In this document: positions 36,847-47,109 of the stretch, in pieces | Position numbering within the stretch: the stretch's first letter is position 1 | How the letters are laid out: every line of letters begins with the position of its first letter | Assembly (NCBI GenBank): GCA_944376805.1 | Contig: CALWDX010000041.1 | Coordinates: 1 to 51,608 of the forward strand | From: an uncultured Clostridia bacterium | Lineage (GTDB): Bacteria > Bacillota > Clostridia > Lachnospirales > CAG-274 | Direction: 5' to 3' | DNA length: 51,608 nucleotides | Notes under the pieces: generated by a model | The model's database searches: none | Told to the model about the DNA's origin: nothing | The model's input: the letters and a program-made list of their open reading frames with translations, nothing else | Position numbers and translations under genes: made by a program

Positions 36847-37770
36847 ATGTTAAAAAGAAAAGATTTATTAGAAATAAAATCTTTATCTGAAGACGAAATT
36901 TTATCTATATTACATACAGCTAAAGATATGAAAAAGAAAATAGATAATACAGAGTTTAGAAGTGAAGATTTAAAAAATAAAAGTGTTGTAACTTTATTTT
37001 ATGAAAATAGCACAAGAACTAAAATGTCTTTTATGTTAGCAGCTGACTATTTAGGAGCAAAACCAGAAGATTTGGGTATAGCTACAAGTAGTGTTAACAA
37101 AGGTGAAAGCCTTATTGATACAGGTGTTACATTAGACCAAATGGGTATAAATGCTATGATAATAAGACACTCTTTAACAGGAGCTGGACATTTACTAGCT
37201 AAAAATGTTAATGCTTGTGTTATAAATGCAGGAGATGGAAGTAATGAACACCCAACACAAGCTCTTTTAGATATGTATAGTATAATGGAAGAAAAAGGGA
37301 AAATAGAAGGGCTTAATGTTACAATAATAGGCGATATAGCAAATAGCCGTGTAGCTAGAAGTAATGTTTTTGGACTTACAAAACTTGGGGCAAATGTTAC
37401 ACTTGCAGGACCATCTACATTAGTTTCTAAAAATATGGAAACATTAGCTAAAAATGTTAAAGTAGTTAATAGTATAGAAGAAGGTATTAAAAATGCTGAT
37501 ATTATAATGGGACTTAGAGTACAATTTGAAAGACAAAAGAAAATGCCTTTTCCTAATACTAGAGAATATCATCAATTTTTTGGACTTAAACAAAATATGT
37601 TAAATCTTGCAAAAGAAGATGTAACAATTATGCACCCAGGACCAGTTAATAGAGGTGTAGAGCTTAGTACAGAAGTTATAGATGGAAAAAGTTCAATAAT
37701 AAATGAACAAGTAAAAAATGGTGTTGCTGTTAGAATGGCTATTTTAAAATTATTATTACAAAATAGATAA
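36847..37770 (+). CDS. pyrB: Aspartate carbamoyltransferase catalytic chain
   Basis: Commits carbamoyl phosphate and aspartate to pyrimidine synthesis. 307 residues, standard length. Carbamoyl-phosphate motif FYENSTRTKMSF (51-62; most relatives have Pro instead of Asn before STRT), SVNKGES (82-88), HPTQALLD (135-142) and the aspartate-binding HPGPVNRG near the C-terminus. No PyrI regulatory chain gene follows, so allosteric control like that of the E. coli holoenzyme is not expected from this operon. AGGAGG precedes the start. First enzyme gene after the attenuator. Confidence 0.96.
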   Translation: MLKRKDLLEIKSLSEDEILSILHTAKDMKKKIDNTEFRSEDLKNKSVVTLFYENSTRTKMSFMLAADYLGAKPEDLGIATSSVNKGESLIDTGVTLDQMGINAMIIRHSLTGAGHLLAKNVNACVINAGDGSNEHPTQALLDMYSIMEEKGKIEGLNVTIIGDIANSRVARSNVFGLTKLGANVTLAGPSTLVSKNMETLAKNVKVVNSIEEGIKNADIIMGLRVQFERQKKMPFPNTREYHQFFGLKQNMLNLAKEDVTIMHPGPVNRGVELSTEVIDGKSSIINEQVKNGVAVRMAILKLLLQNR

Positions 37771-37797
37771 CATATTTAAGACAAGGAGGAATGTTAT

Positions 37798-39096
37798 ATG
37801 AAAATATTAATAAAAAATGGTAGACTTATTGACCCATTTAATAATATTGATGAAAAAATGGATATATTAGTAAGTAATGGTATTGTTGCAAAAATAGCAG
37901 AAAATATAACAGATGAAGCAGATAAAACTATAGATGCTAATAATATGTGGGTTACTCCTGGTCTTATAGATTTACATGTTCATCTTAGAGAACCAGGATA
38001 TGAACATAAAGAAACAATAGCAACAGGTACAAGAAGTGCTGTTATGGGTGGTTTTACTACTATTTGTTGTATGCCTAATACAAGACCAGTTACAGATAAT
38101 GAAATATTAGTTGAATATATTAAAATGAAAGCAGAGCGTGAAGGTGTTTGTAAAGTTTTACCTATTGGGGCTATAACAGTAGGACAAAAAGGCGAAAATC
38201 TTTCAGATATTGGTAAAATGGCAAGTGCAGGAGCTTGTGCAATATCTGAAGATGGTTTTACTGTTGAAAATGCTTCTATTATGAAAACTGCCATAAAATA
38301 TGCAGAAATGTTTAATATTCCTGTATTTTCACATTGTGAAGATGTTACTTTAGCAGGTGGTTGTATGAATGCAGGGGATACTGCTACAAAACTTGGTTTA
38401 AAAGGTATTTCTAATGATAGTGAAGATGTTATAGTGTCAAGGGATATTATATTAGCAGATAGTTTAAAAGCACCTATACACCTTTGCCATATAAGTACAA
38501 AAGGGGCAGTAGACTTAATAAAAGAAGCACAAAATAGAGGTTGTAAAGTTACGGCAGAAGCTACACCTCATCATTTTACCCTTGTAGATGAAGATATTAC
38601 AGATTATGATGGTAATTTTAAAATGAACCCACCTTTAAGAAGTACACAAGATAGGGCAGCTATTATAGAGGCTTTAAAAAATGATACAATACAAGTTATA
38701 GCAACAGACCACGCACCACATCATATAGATGAAAAAAATTGTGAATTTGAAAGAGCTTTAAATGGTATTGTTGGACTTGAAACAGCTTTAAGCCTTAGTA
38801 TATCAGAGCTTGTAGAAAAAGGCGTTTTAACACCTTTTAAAATGATTGAAAAATTCACAAAAAATCCAGCTAAAGTTTTAAGAAGGAAAGATTTAGGGCA
38901 TTTGTCAATAGGTGCTAATGCAGATATTACTATAATAGACCCAAATATAAAATATAAAATAAATGTAGAAAACTTTGCATCTAAAGGTAAAAATAGTCCT
39001 TTTAATAATAGAGAAGTAACAGGAAAAGTTTTATATACTTTAGTAGATGGTAAAATTATAGTTGAAAATGGACAACTTAGAGAGGAGTTTAAATAG
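37798..39096 (+). CDS. pyrC: Dihydroorotase
   Basis: Closes carbamoyl aspartate to dihydroorotate. 432 residues, class I type as in Bacillus. Metal ligands: DLHVHLRE (58-65), HCED (about 178), HIST (about 231), ATDHAPHH (about 305). NMWVTPGLID precedes the first metal motif, as usual in amidohydrolases. AAGGAGG precedes the start. The stop TAG shares its G with the pyrF GTG start. Confidence 0.96.
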   Translation: MKILIKNGRLIDPFNNIDEKMDILVSNGIVAKIAENITDEADKTIDANNMWVTPGLIDLHVHLREPGYEHKETIATGTRSAVMGGFTTICCMPNTRPVTDNEILVEYIKMKAEREGVCKVLPIGAITVGQKGENLSDIGKMASAGACAISEDGFTVENASIMKTAIKYAEMFNIPVFSHCEDVTLAGGCMNAGDTATKLGLKGISNDSEDVIVSRDIILADSLKAPIHLCHISTKGAVDLIKEAQNRGCKVTAEATPHHFTLVDEDITDYDGNFKMNPPLRSTQDRAAIIEALKNDTIQVIATDHAPHHIDEKNCEFERALNGIVGLETALSLSISELVEKGVLTPFKMIEKFTKNPAKVLRRKDLGHLSIGANADITIIDPNIKYKINVENFASKGKNSPFNNREVTGKVLYTLVDGKIIVENGQLREEFK

Positions 39097-40010
39097 TGAT
39101 TATTGATAAACTTATAGACAAAATTAAAGAAACTGGTAATCCTACAGTTGTAGGGCTAGACCCTAGAGTAGACTATATACCTACTTTTATTATAGATGAA
39201 AAATATGAAAAATACGGACATAGTTTAAAAGCAGTAGCAGAGGCTATGTATGAATTTAATAAATATATTATAGATGAAATTTATGACCTTATACCAGCTG
39301 TTAAACCTCAAATAGCAATGTATGAAAGATATGGCATAGAGGGTATGAAAGCATATTTAGATACTATTGAATATGCTAAAGAAAAAGGATTAATTATTAT
39401 AGGTGATATTAAAAGAAGTGATATAGCTTCAACAGCAGAAGCGTATTCTGATGGACATATAGGTAGAACTATTGTAAAAGAAAATAGTTTTGATGTATTT
39501 AAACAAGATTTTATTACACTTAATCCTTATTTAGGTTCAGATAGCATTATACCATTTTTAGAAGACTGTAAAAAATATGAAAAAGGTTTATTCATTCTTG
39601 CTAAAACTTCAAATCCTAATAGTGGAGAAATACAAGATTTATTAGTAGATGGTAAACCTTTATATGAAAAAATAGGTAGTCTTATTGACAAATGGGGTAG
39701 TGAACTTGTAGGTAATAATGGATATAGCGAAGTTGGGGCAGTTGTTGGAGCTACTCATAAAGAACAAGCTAAATGTCTTAGAGAAATAATGCCAAAAAGT
39801 TTCTTTCTTGTTCCAGGTTATGGAGCTCAAGGTGGAAAAGCAGAAGATTTAGCAGTATGTTTTGATAAAAATGGACTTGGTGCTATTATAAATTCTTCAA
39901 GAGGTATTATTGCTAACCATATTAAAGAAAATATGAATGGTAAAGACTTTGCTAAAGCTAGTAGACAAGCTGTTATTGATATGAAAGAAGATTTAAGGAG
40001 GTGCATTTAA
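39096..40010 (+). CDS. pyrF: Orotidine 5'-phosphate decarboxylase, long type
   Basis: Converts OMP to UMP. 304 residues, the longer type found in Clostridia and mycobacteria rather than the 240-residue Bacillus type. TVVGLDPRVDYIP at the start, the catalytic GDIKRSDIASTAEAY (Asp-Lys-Asp region) and VPGYGAQGGK near the C-terminus. GTG start at 39096 overlaps the pyrC stop by one base, with GAGGAG upstream. Confidence 0.96.
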   Translation: MIIDKLIDKIKETGNPTVVGLDPRVDYIPTFIIDEKYEKYGHSLKAVAEAMYEFNKYIIDEIYDLIPAVKPQIAMYERYGIEGMKAYLDTIEYAKEKGLIIIGDIKRSDIASTAEAYSDGHIGRTIVKENSFDVFKQDFITLNPYLGSDSIIPFLEDCKKYEKGLFILAKTSNPNSGEIQDLLVDGKPLYEKIGSLIDKWGSELVGNNGYSEVGAVVGATHKEQAKCLREIMPKSFFLVPGYGAQGGKAEDLAVCFDKNGLGAIINSSRGIIANHIKENMNGKDFAKASRQAVIDMKEDLRRCI

Positions 40011-41090
40011 TTGAATAAAAAATCTATTAAAGCAAAATTAATATTAGAAAATGGAAAAGTTTTTAATGGAAAAGCATTTGGATATATTAAAGAAACTGTT
40101 GGTGAAGTTGTTTTTACAACTGGTATGACAGGTTATCAAGAAACGTTAACAGACCCTTCTTTTGCAGGACAAATAGTTACTATGACATATCCACTTATTG
40201 GTAACTATGGTATTAACCTTGAGGATATGGAAAGCATAAAGCCATATTTAAAAGGATTTGTAGTTAGGGAAAAATGTGATTTACCTAACAACTGGCGTTG
40301 TGAAATGGAACTTGAGGGATTTTTAAATCAACATAAAATAATGGGTATTGAAGGTATAGATACTAGAGCTTTAACAAGAACTTTAAGAGATAGTGGAACA
40401 ATGAGAGGTATTATAACTACTAGAGATGATTTAACACCTTCTCAAATAAAACAAAAATTTGATACTTACACTAATAAAAATGCAGTAAAAGAAGTTACTA
40501 TTCCAGAAAAATATACTATAAATGGTAATGGTACACATTTAGCAGTTTTAGACTGTGGTATAAAAAAAGGTATTTTAAAAGAACTTGAAAAAAGAGGTTG
40601 TAAGTTAAGTGTATTCCCAGCTTTTGCAACTTATGAAGAAATAATGGCTGTAAATCCAGATGCAATATTTTTAGGTAATGGACCTGGAGACCCTAAAGAT
40701 ATACCTACTGTTATAGAGGTTGTTAAAAAACTTATTGAAACTAAAATTCCAGTTTTAGGTATTTGTTTAGGACATCAAATTTTAGGGTTAGCTTTAGGTT
40801 GTAACACTAAAAGATTAAAATTTGGACATCATGGTGGTAATCACCCTGTTAAAGATTTAAAAACAGGTAATGTATTTATAACTTCACAAAATCACGAATT
40901 TGTTGTATGTGATTTGTCTGATGAAGTAGAACCTACATTTATAAATGTAAATGATGGTAGTATTGAAGGTATTAGACATAAAACTAAACCTATTTATAGT
41001 GTTCAGTTTCACCCAGAGGCTAATCCAGGACCACTTGATATGCAATTTTTATTTGATAGATTTTTAAAAATTATAGAGGAGGGTAAATAG
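40011..41090 (+). CDS. carA: Carbamoyl-phosphate synthase small chain
   Basis: Glutaminase subunit supplying ammonia to CarB. 359 residues: N-terminal CarA domain ([19 protein letters not shown]), then the class I GATase with catalytic Cys in GICLGHQ and His/Glu in [13 protein letters not shown] start at 40011 directly after the pyrF stop, with AAGGAGG inside pyrF. carB begins one base after its stop. Since no pyrimidine-specific second copy is seen, this pair probably serves arginine synthesis also. Confidence 0.96.
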   Translation: MNKKSIKAKLILENGKVFNGKAFGYIKETVGEVVFTTGMTGYQETLTDPSFAGQIVTMTYPLIGNYGINLEDMESIKPYLKGFVVREKCDLPNNWRCEMELEGFLNQHKIMGIEGIDTRALTRTLRDSGTMRGIITTRDDLTPSQIKQKFDTYTNKNAVKEVTIPEKYTINGNGTHLAVLDCGIKKGILKELEKRGCKLSVFPAFATYEEIMAVNPDAIFLGNGPGDPKDIPTVIEVVKKLIETKIPVLGICLGHQILGLALGCNTKRLKFGHHGGNHPVKDLKTGNVFITSQNHEFVVCDLSDEVEPTFINVNDGSIEGIRHKTKPIYSVQFHPEANPGPLDMQFLFDRFLKIIEEGK

Positions 41091-41091
41091 T

Positions 41092-44000
41092 ATGCCAAAA
41101 GATATATCTATTAAAAAGGTACTTGTTATAGGTTCAGGGCCTATTGTTATAGGACAAGCTGCCGAATTTGACTATTCAGGAACACAAGCTGTTTCTTCTT
41201 TTAAAGAAGAAGGAATAGAAGTTGTTTTGGTAAACTCTAATCCAGCAACTATTATGACAGATATAGGTATGGCACATTATACTTATATAGAACCTCTTAA
41301 CATTGACTTTTTAGAAAAAGTTATAGCTAAAGAAAGACCAGATAGTATAATAGCAGGTATGGGTGGACAAACAGGGCTTAACCTTGCTTGTGAACTTTAT
41401 GATAAAGGTATTTTGGATAAATATCATGTTAGAGTTATAGGTACTTCTATCGATTCTATTAAAGAGGGCGAAGATAGAGATAGCTTTAAAAAACTTATGG
41501 AAAGAACAAACCAACCTATTATTGAAAGTAAAATTATAACAGACCTTGAAGATGGTGTTAATTTTGCAGCTAAAATAGGTTATCCTGTTATAATAAGACC
41601 AGCTTACACATTAGGTGGTACTGGTGGAGGTATAGCCGAAAATGAAGACGAATTTAGAGAAATTTGTGCTCAAGGGTTACATTTTAGCCGTGTAGGACAA
41701 GTTTTAATTGAAAAAAGTATTAAAGGCTGGAAAGAAATCGAATTTGAAGTTATTAGAGATGGTGCAGGTAATTGTATAACTGTTTGTAGTATGGAAAACG
41801 TTGACCCTGTTGGTGTTCATACAGGAGATAGTATTGTTGTTGCTCCTGCTCAAACTTTAACAGACAGAGAATATCAAATGCTTAGAACAGCTGCTATTAA
41901 TATTATTAACTCAATAGAAATAAAAGGTGGTTGCAATGTTCAATTTGCATTAGACCCTAATAGTTACAATTATGCAGTTATTGAAATAAATCCTCGTGTT
42001 AGCCGTTCTTCTGCATTAGCATCTAAAGCTACTGGCTATCCTATTGCTAAAGTTGCAGCTAAAATTGCTTTAGGTTATAATTTAGATGAAATTAAAAATG
42101 AAGTAACAGGTAAAACTTTTGCTTGTTTTGAGCCTACTCTTGACTATGTAGTTTTAAAAATACCTAGATGGCCTTTTGATAAATTTTATGGTGCTAAAAG
42201 AACACTTGGTACTAAAATGATGGCTACTGGTGAAGTTATGGCTATTGCAAATAACTTTGAAATGGCACTTTTAAAAGGTATACGTTCTCTTGAAATAGGA
42301 CAATATGGTCTTGAAAGAAAACCTTCTACTAATAGAGATTTAGAAGAACTCAAAAAGCGTGTTCAAGTACCAGATGATGAAAGACTTTTTGACCTTGCAG
42401 AAATGTTAAGAAGAAATTATCGTGTGGAAAAAGTTTGTGAAATAACAGGTATGGACCCATTTTTTGTGAATAAAATTAAAGGTATTGTAGATATGGAAGA
42501 GGCATTAAAAGAAATGTCTATTGAAGATTTAGATGCAGATACTTTAAGATTTTATAAAGAAAAAGGGTTTTCTGATAAAATTATAGCTAGATATTTAAAC
42601 GTACAACCACCGAAAATTTATGAACTTAGAAAACAATTTAATATTATACCTGTTTACAAAATGGTTGATACTTGTGCTGGTGAGTTTGAAGCAGTTACAC
42701 CTTACTATTATTCAACTTATGATGAAGAAAATGAAGCAATAACAACAAATAATAAAAAAGTATTAGTTATAGGTTCCGGTCCTATAAGAATAGGACAAGG
42801 TATAGAATTTGACTATTGTTCTGTACGTTCTATTATGTCTTTAAAAGACGCAGGTATAGAAACAATTATAGTTAATAACAATCCTGAAACAGTAAGTACA
42901 GATTTTGATACATCTGATAAACTTTATTTTGAACCTTTAACAGAAGAAGATGTTTTAAATATTGTTGAACAAGAAAAACCAAATGGTGTAATATTACAGT
43001 TTGGTGGACAAACAGCTATAAAACTTGCTAACTTCTTTGATGAAATGAATATACCTATTTTAGGTACAAAACCAGAACAAATTGATGCAGCAGAAGACAG
43101 AGAAAAGTTTGATGAAATATTAGAAAGTCTTGGTATTGTTCGTCCTAAAGGTAAAGGTGTTTGGAGTGTTGAAGAAGGGATAAAAGTAGCTAATGAATTA
43201 GGTTTCCCTGTTTTAGTACGTCCTTCTTACGTTTTAGGTGGACAAGGTATGGAAATTACTTATGAAGAAGCAGGACTTGTAAAATATTTAACTGATGCTT
43301 TTGATAAAGATAGTAAAAACCCTGTTTTAATTGATAGATATATAAATGGTAGAGAATTAGAAGTTGATGCTATTTGTGATGGTGAGGATGTATTTATTCC
43401 AGGTATAATGGAGCATCTTGAAAGAGCAGGGGTTCACTCTGGGGACAGTATTTCTATATATCCACCTCAAAATGTAACAGAAGAAATTAGAAAAGAAATT
43501 ATAGAAGTTACTAAAAAAATGGCAGTTGCTCTTAAAGTTATAGGTATGATTAATATACAATTTATTGAGTATAAAGGAGAACTTAACATTATTGAGGTAA
43601 ATCCTCGTTCTTCAAGAACAGTACCTTATATTAGTAAAGTAACAGGTGTGCCTATTATCGATATTGCTACTAAAGTTATGCTTAGTGAAAAACTTAAAGA
43701 TTTAGGCTTTAATACAGAAATAGCACAAGAACCAAAAGTAGTTTCTGTTAAAGTACCTGTTTTCTCAACTGAAAAATTACCACAAGTTGAAGTTAGTTTA
43801 GGACCTGAAATGCGTTCTACTGGTGAAGTTTTAGGTCTTGGTTACAACTTACAAAATGCCCTTTATAAAGGCTTTATAGCTTCTGGTATGAAAATACCTA
43901 AAAGAAATAGTACAATAGTTGCTACTATTAGGGATAGAGACCAAGAAAAATTTAAAGATATAGCAAGACGTTTTGACGCTTTAGGTTGTAGATTAATTGC

Positions 44001-44307
44001 TACTTCTGGTACTGCAAAAGCTATTGAAGAGGCAGGTATTAATGTTCAAACTGTTAAAAAAATAAGTGAAGGTGTACCTAACATTTTAGATATTATAAGA
44101 AGTGGTATAGTAGATTTAATTATTGATATACCAGAAAAAGGCAATGATGTTGAAAGTGATGGATTTAAAATTAGAAGAACTGCTGTTGAAAGTGCTGTAA
44201 CTCTTATTACTTCTTTAGATACTTTAGTAGCTATGCTTGAAGTTATGGAAAAAGATATTAAGTTGGAAGATTTACAATTATTTGATATATCTAAAGATTT
44301 AAAATAA
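41092..44307 (+). CDS. carB: Carbamoyl-phosphate synthase large chain
   Basis: Makes carbamoyl phosphate from bicarbonate, ammonia and two ATP. 1071 residues, the full family length. Two homologous ATP-grasp halves (each begins KVLVIGSGP, at about 9 and 557), separated by an oligomerisation domain, and a C-terminal MGS-like allosteric domain (about 935-1071). The latter domain binds UMP or ornithine in relatives, so feedback control is likely. GAGGAGGG precedes the ATG. Only a hairpin and a small ORF separate it from pyrK. Confidence 0.97.
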   Translation: MPKDISIKKVLVIGSGPIVIGQAAEFDYSGTQAVSSFKEEGIEVVLVNSNPATIMTDIGMAHYTYIEPLNIDFLEKVIAKERPDSIIAGMGGQTGLNLACELYDKGILDKYHVRVIGTSIDSIKEGEDRDSFKKLMERTNQPIIESKIITDLEDGVNFAAKIGYPVIIRPAYTLGGTGGGIAENEDEFREICAQGLHFSRVGQVLIEKSIKGWKEIEFEVIRDGAGNCITVCSMENVDPVGVHTGDSIVVAPAQTLTDREYQMLRTAAINIINSIEIKGGCNVQFALDPNSYNYAVIEINPRVSRSSALASKATGYPIAKVAAKIALGYNLDEIKNEVTGKTFACFEPTLDYVVLKIPRWPFDKFYGAKRTLGTKMMATGEVMAIANNFEMALLKGIRSLEIGQYGLERKPSTNRDLEELKKRVQVPDDERLFDLAEMLRRNYRVEKVCEITGMDPFFVNKIKGIVDMEEALKEMSIEDLDADTLRFYKEKGFSDKIIARYLNVQPPKIYELRKQFNIIPVYKMVDTCAGEFEAVTPYYYSTYDEENEAITTNNKKVLVIGSGPIRIGQGIEFDYCSVRSIMSLKDAGIETIIVNNNPETVSTDFDTSDKLYFEPLTEEDVLNIVEQEKPNGVILQFGGQTAIKLANFFDEMNIPILGTKPEQIDAAEDREKFDEILESLGIVRPKGKGVWSVEEGIKVANELGFPVLVRPSYVLGGQGMEITYEEAGLVKYLTDAFDKDSKNPVLIDRYINGRELEVDAICDGEDVFIPGIMEHLERAGVHSGDSISIYPPQNVTEEIRKEIIEVTKKMAVALKVIGMINIQFIEYKGELNIIEVNPRSSRTVPYISKVTGVPIIDIATKVMLSEKLKDLGFNTEIAQEPKVVSVKVPVFSTEKLPQVEVSLGPEMRSTGEVLGLGYNLQNALYKGFIASGMKIPKRNSTIVATIRDRDQEKFKDIARRFDALGCRLIATSGTAKAIEEAGINVQTVKKISEGVPNILDIIRSGIVDLIIDIPEKGNDVESDGFKIRRTAVESAVTLITSLDTLVAMLEVMEKDIKLEDLQLFDISKDLK

Positions 44308-44319
44308 TTTTATATATTT

Positions 44320-44346
44320 CCCTAAAAAGATAAATACTTTTTAGGG
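44320..44346 (+). other. Hairpin between carB and the small ORF
   Basis: Perfect 10-bp stem (44320-44329 with 44337-44346), 7-base loop, no T run after it. So it is more likely an RNA processing or stability element than a terminator. A TATAAT at 44354-44359 downstream has no -35 partner. Confidence 0.5.
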
Positions 44347-44391
44347 AGTATACTATAATATAAATATATTATATTAAAAGGTGGTATGTTT

Positions 44392-44784
44392 ATGAAAATG
44401 ATTTTAATATTTATTTTTGTTTTTAGTATTATATATTTTTTATATAATAAAGGTTATGCTACAATAGATGTAATGATAGCTTTATTATTTTATTCTAATT
44501 TTAAAAATATTAAATACTGTTCTAGTGCCACTTTTGCATATGCAAGGGGATTTACAAGAAGAGTTGTAAAATTTGATGAAGATATAGAATATAACTTTAA
44601 TTTAAAATATTTAGTTAATGATGGCAATTTAATAATTGAAATTTTAGATAAACATAAAAATATTATTGCTACTTTAGATAAAGAAAATACAAATTTAAGT
44701 ATTTTAGTTAATAAAAAAGAAAAATATTACATTAAAACAAGATTTTTAAAATGTAGTGGTAGTTATAATTTAACTTGGGCTTAA
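44392..44784 (+). CDS. Small membrane-anchored or secreted protein inside the pyr operon
   Basis: I do not recognise this 130-residue protein. Residues 1-17 are a hydrophobic signal or anchor; a second hydrophobic stretch (about 22-35) follows, then a basic, Tyr/Phe-rich part with GFTRRVVKFDEDIEYNFNLKY and a predicted beta-rich end (YYIKTRFLKCSGSYNLTWA). ATG at 44392 is chosen since AAAGGTGG lies seven bases before it; the ATG at 44386 is too close. It sits between carB and pyrK in the same direction, yet no such protein is a known pyrimidine enzyme. It may be a later insertion. Confidence 0.6.
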   Translation: MKMILIFIFVFSIIYFLYNKGYATIDVMIALLFYSNFKNIKYCSSATFAYARGFTRRVVKFDEDIEYNFNLKYLVNDGNLIIEILDKHKNIIATLDKENTNLSILVNKKEKYYIKTRFLKCSGSYNLTWA

Positions 44785-44810
44785 TATTATAATTAAAGAA
44801 AGGGGCTAAA

Positions 44811-45578
44811 ATGATGAAAAAAACAGTAGTAAATGCTACAATTTTAAAAAATGAGCAAATAGCACCTGATATTTTTGATATGGTTTTACACACTGATTTA
44901 GCTAAAGATGCTAAAGCAGGACAATTTGTAAAGCTTTATCCAGATAACAATAAAAATTTATTACCACGCCCTATAAGTATTTGTGAAATAGACAAAGAAA
45001 AAGAAACTTTAAGACTTGTATATCAAAAAATAGGTGAAGGGACTTGTCTTTTCTCTACTATGAAACAAGGTGATACTATTAGAGTTTTAGGTAATTGTGG
45101 TAATGGTTATAAAATTTTTGAAGAAGAAAAAACTCATATTTTTGCAGGAGGTGGAATAGGTGTACCTCCACTATTAGAAACTTGTAAACAAGTTAAGGGT
45201 AATAAAATTGTTATTTTAGGCTTTAGAACAGGACAGTTTTTAAAGGAAGATTTTGAAAAATTAGGTGCTACGGTTTATATTGCAACTGATGATGGCTCTG
45301 GTGGGTTTAAAGGTAATGTTGTTGAACTTATGAAACAAGAAAATATAACTGGTGATTATATTTACTCTTGTGGGCCAAAACCAATGTTACAAGCATTAAC
45401 ACAATATGCTAAAGAAAAAAATATTTATACTCAAGTTTCTATGGAAGAGAGAATGGCTTGTGGTATAGGTGCTTGTGTTGGTTGTGTTGTAAAAATAGTT
45501 GAAAATGGTGAAATAGTAAATAAAAAAGTTTGTAAAGATGGCCCTGTTTTCAATTCTTTAGAGGTGGTATATAAATGA
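44811..45578 (+). CDS. pyrK: Dihydroorotate dehydrogenase electron transfer subunit
   Basis: FAD and 2Fe-2S protein that passes electrons from PyrD to NAD. 255 residues: FAD-binding RPISICEID, NAD-binding GGGIGVPPLLE, and the cluster cysteines in MACGIGACVGC (C-x4-C-x2-C) plus a later VCKDGPVF. AAAGGGG precedes ATG-ATG at 44811/44814; either could be the start. Overlaps pyrD by 4 bases, consistent with an obligate complex. Confidence 0.96.
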   Translation: MMKKTVVNATILKNEQIAPDIFDMVLHTDLAKDAKAGQFVKLYPDNNKNLLPRPISICEIDKEKETLRLVYQKIGEGTCLFSTMKQGDTIRVLGNCGNGYKIFEEEKTHIFAGGGIGVPPLLETCKQVKGNKIVILGFRTGQFLKEDFEKLGATVYIATDDGSGGFKGNVVELMKQENITGDYIYSCGPKPMLQALTQYAKEKNIYTQVSMEERMACGIGACVGCVVKIVENGEIVNKKVCKDGPVFNSLEVVYK

Positions 45579-46480
45579 AAAATTTAAGTTTTAATATAGG
45601 TAATGTACAATTTAAAAACCCTGTTATGACTGCTTCTGGTACTTTTGGAAGTGGTAAAGAATATTCTGATTTTGTAGACTTAAATAAACTTGGAGCCGTT
45701 GTTGTAAAAGGTGTTTCTAAAACTGCTTGGACTGGTAATGATACACCTCGTATTGCTGAAGTTTATGGTGGTATGTTAAATAGTGTTGGTTTACAAAATC
45801 CAGGTGTAGATGTTTTTATTAAAGAAGATATACCATTTTTAAGACAATTTGATACTAAAATAATTGTAAATGTTTGTGGACACTCTTTAGATGAATATGT
45901 AGCTGTTGTTGAAAGTTTACAAAATGCTGATGTTGATGCTTTAGAACTTAATATTTCTTGTCCTAACGTTGCAGAGGGTTGTTTAAGTTTTGGTACTGAT
46001 GCTAAAATGGTTGAAAAAGTAGTTTCTACTGTTAAAAAAGTTGCTAAACAACCTCTTATTGTTAAACTTACACCTAACGTTACAGATATTACAGAAATTG
46101 CCATAGCTAGTGAAACAGGTGGGGCAGATGCTATTTCACTTATTAATACTATTACTGGTATGAAAATTGATATACATAAAAGAAAACCTATTTTAGCTAA
46201 AAAAATGGGTGGTATGAGTGGTCCTGCTATTAAGCCTATTGCTGTTAGAATGGTATACCAAGTTAACAAAGTTGTAAACGTTCCTATTATTGGTATGGGT
46301 GGGATTTCTAATGGTGATGATGCAATAGAATTTATTTTAGCAGGTGCTAGTGGTGTTGCAGTTGGTACTGCTAACTTTATCAATCCATATGCTACAATAG
46401 ACGTTTTAAAAGGTATTAATGATTATATGGATAGATACAATATAAAAGATTTAAGAGAAATTAGAGGAATAGTAGATTAA
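45575..46480 (+). CDS. pyrD: Dihydroorotate dehydrogenase, class 1B catalytic subunit
   Basis: Oxidises dihydroorotate to orotate with FMN; needs PyrK for NAD reduction. 301 residues. TASGTFGSGKEY near the N-terminus, ELNISCPNV carrying the class 1 catalytic Cys, then LTPNVTDI and the phosphate-binding GMGGISNGDDA and GTANF. ATG overlaps the end of pyrK, with GAGG upstream. pyrE is not in the window, so orotate phosphoribosyltransferase must be elsewhere. Last gene of the operon. Confidence 0.96.
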   Translation: MKNLSFNIGNVQFKNPVMTASGTFGSGKEYSDFVDLNKLGAVVVKGVSKTAWTGNDTPRIAEVYGGMLNSVGLQNPGVDVFIKEDIPFLRQFDTKIIVNVCGHSLDEYVAVVESLQNADVDALELNISCPNVAEGCLSFGTDAKMVEKVVSTVKKVAKQPLIVKLTPNVTDITEIAIASETGGADAISLINTITGMKIDIHKRKPILAKKMGGMSGPAIKPIAVRMVYQVNKVVNVPIIGMGGISNGDDAIEFILAGASGVAVGTANFINPYATIDVLKGINDYMDRYNIKDLREIRGIVD

Positions 46481-46490
46481 TATAGATTTT

Positions 46491-46516
46491 TAGGTATAGC
46501 TTTTGCTATACCTTAC
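46491..46516 (+). terminator. Hairpin after pyrD
   Basis: GGTATAGC/GCTATACC stem (46493-46500 with 46505-46512) with a TTTT loop and only a broken T tract after it. Possibly a weak terminator. Confidence 0.5.
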
Positions 46517-46534
46517 TTAATATAAGGAGAAAAA

Positions 46535-47023
46535 ATGAAAATAGAAAATGCTAATGAAACACATTTAAAAGAAATAAATGAAATAACAAATTATTCAATA
46601 GTAAATACAAATTTTAATTTTAATTTTGAACCTAAAACATTAGAAGATACAAAGAAATGGTATGATGAACATATTCAAAAAGATTTTCCTATTATAGTTT
46701 GTCTATTAGATAATAAAGTAGTTGGTTGGGCTTCTCTATCTACTTTTAGGGATTATAGAGGCTATGACAAAACTGTTGAAGTATCTTTATATGTAAAAAA
46801 TGAATACAAAAGAAAAGGTATTGGAAGTTTATTATTAAAAAATATTGAAGAAGAAGCCAAAAAGAGAAATTTTAATGCTATTGTATCTGCCATAACTGGT
46901 GGTAATGATGCTAGTATTAATTTACATAAAAAATTTGGTTATGAAGTAAAATGTACATTTGAAAAAATAGGCTTTAAAAATGACACTTTTTTAGATGTTG
47001 TGTTTTTATATAAAATATTATGA
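46535..47023 (+). CDS. GNAT acetyltransferase, phosphinothricin-acetyltransferase-like
   Basis: A 162-residue N-acetyltransferase. Residues 1-50 (NETHLKEINEITNYSIVNTN, EPKTLEDTKKWYDEH) match the PAT/YncA subgroup. The acetyl-CoA loop is YKRKGIGSLLL (about 92-102), and NDASINLHKKFGYE near 127-140 is the usual C-terminal motif. Substrates in the subgroup include phosphinothricin, methionine sulfoximine and other amino-acid-like compounds; the real substrate cannot be read. AAGGAG precedes the start. It follows the pyr operon after a weak hairpin and may receive read-through. Confidence 0.88.
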   Translation: MKIENANETHLKEINEITNYSIVNTNFNFNFEPKTLEDTKKWYDEHIQKDFPIIVCLLDNKVVGWASLSTFRDYRGYDKTVEVSLYVKNEYKRKGIGSLLLKNIEEEAKKRNFNAIVSAITGGNDASINLHKKFGYEVKCTFEKIGFKNDTFLDVVFLYKIL

Positions 47024-47047
47024 AATAAAAATGTAATATAAAAATGA

Positions 47048-47076
47048 TTGAATAATACATATATCTATAGTATAAT
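47048..47076 (+). promoter_or_regulatory. Promoter of the SLH protein gene
   Basis: TTGAAT (47048-47053), 17-base spacer, consensus TATAAT (47071-47076), 33 bases before the start. Confidence 0.75.
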
Positions 47077-47109
47077 TTGTTTATATAATAAGCAAAGGTG
47101 GGATTATAG

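Noticed and set aside
45763..46383. 206-codon minus-strand ORF opposite pyrD
   Set aside because: Hydrophobic, low-complexity translation with no binding site, mirroring the codon pattern of pyrD. The plus-strand gene is certain.
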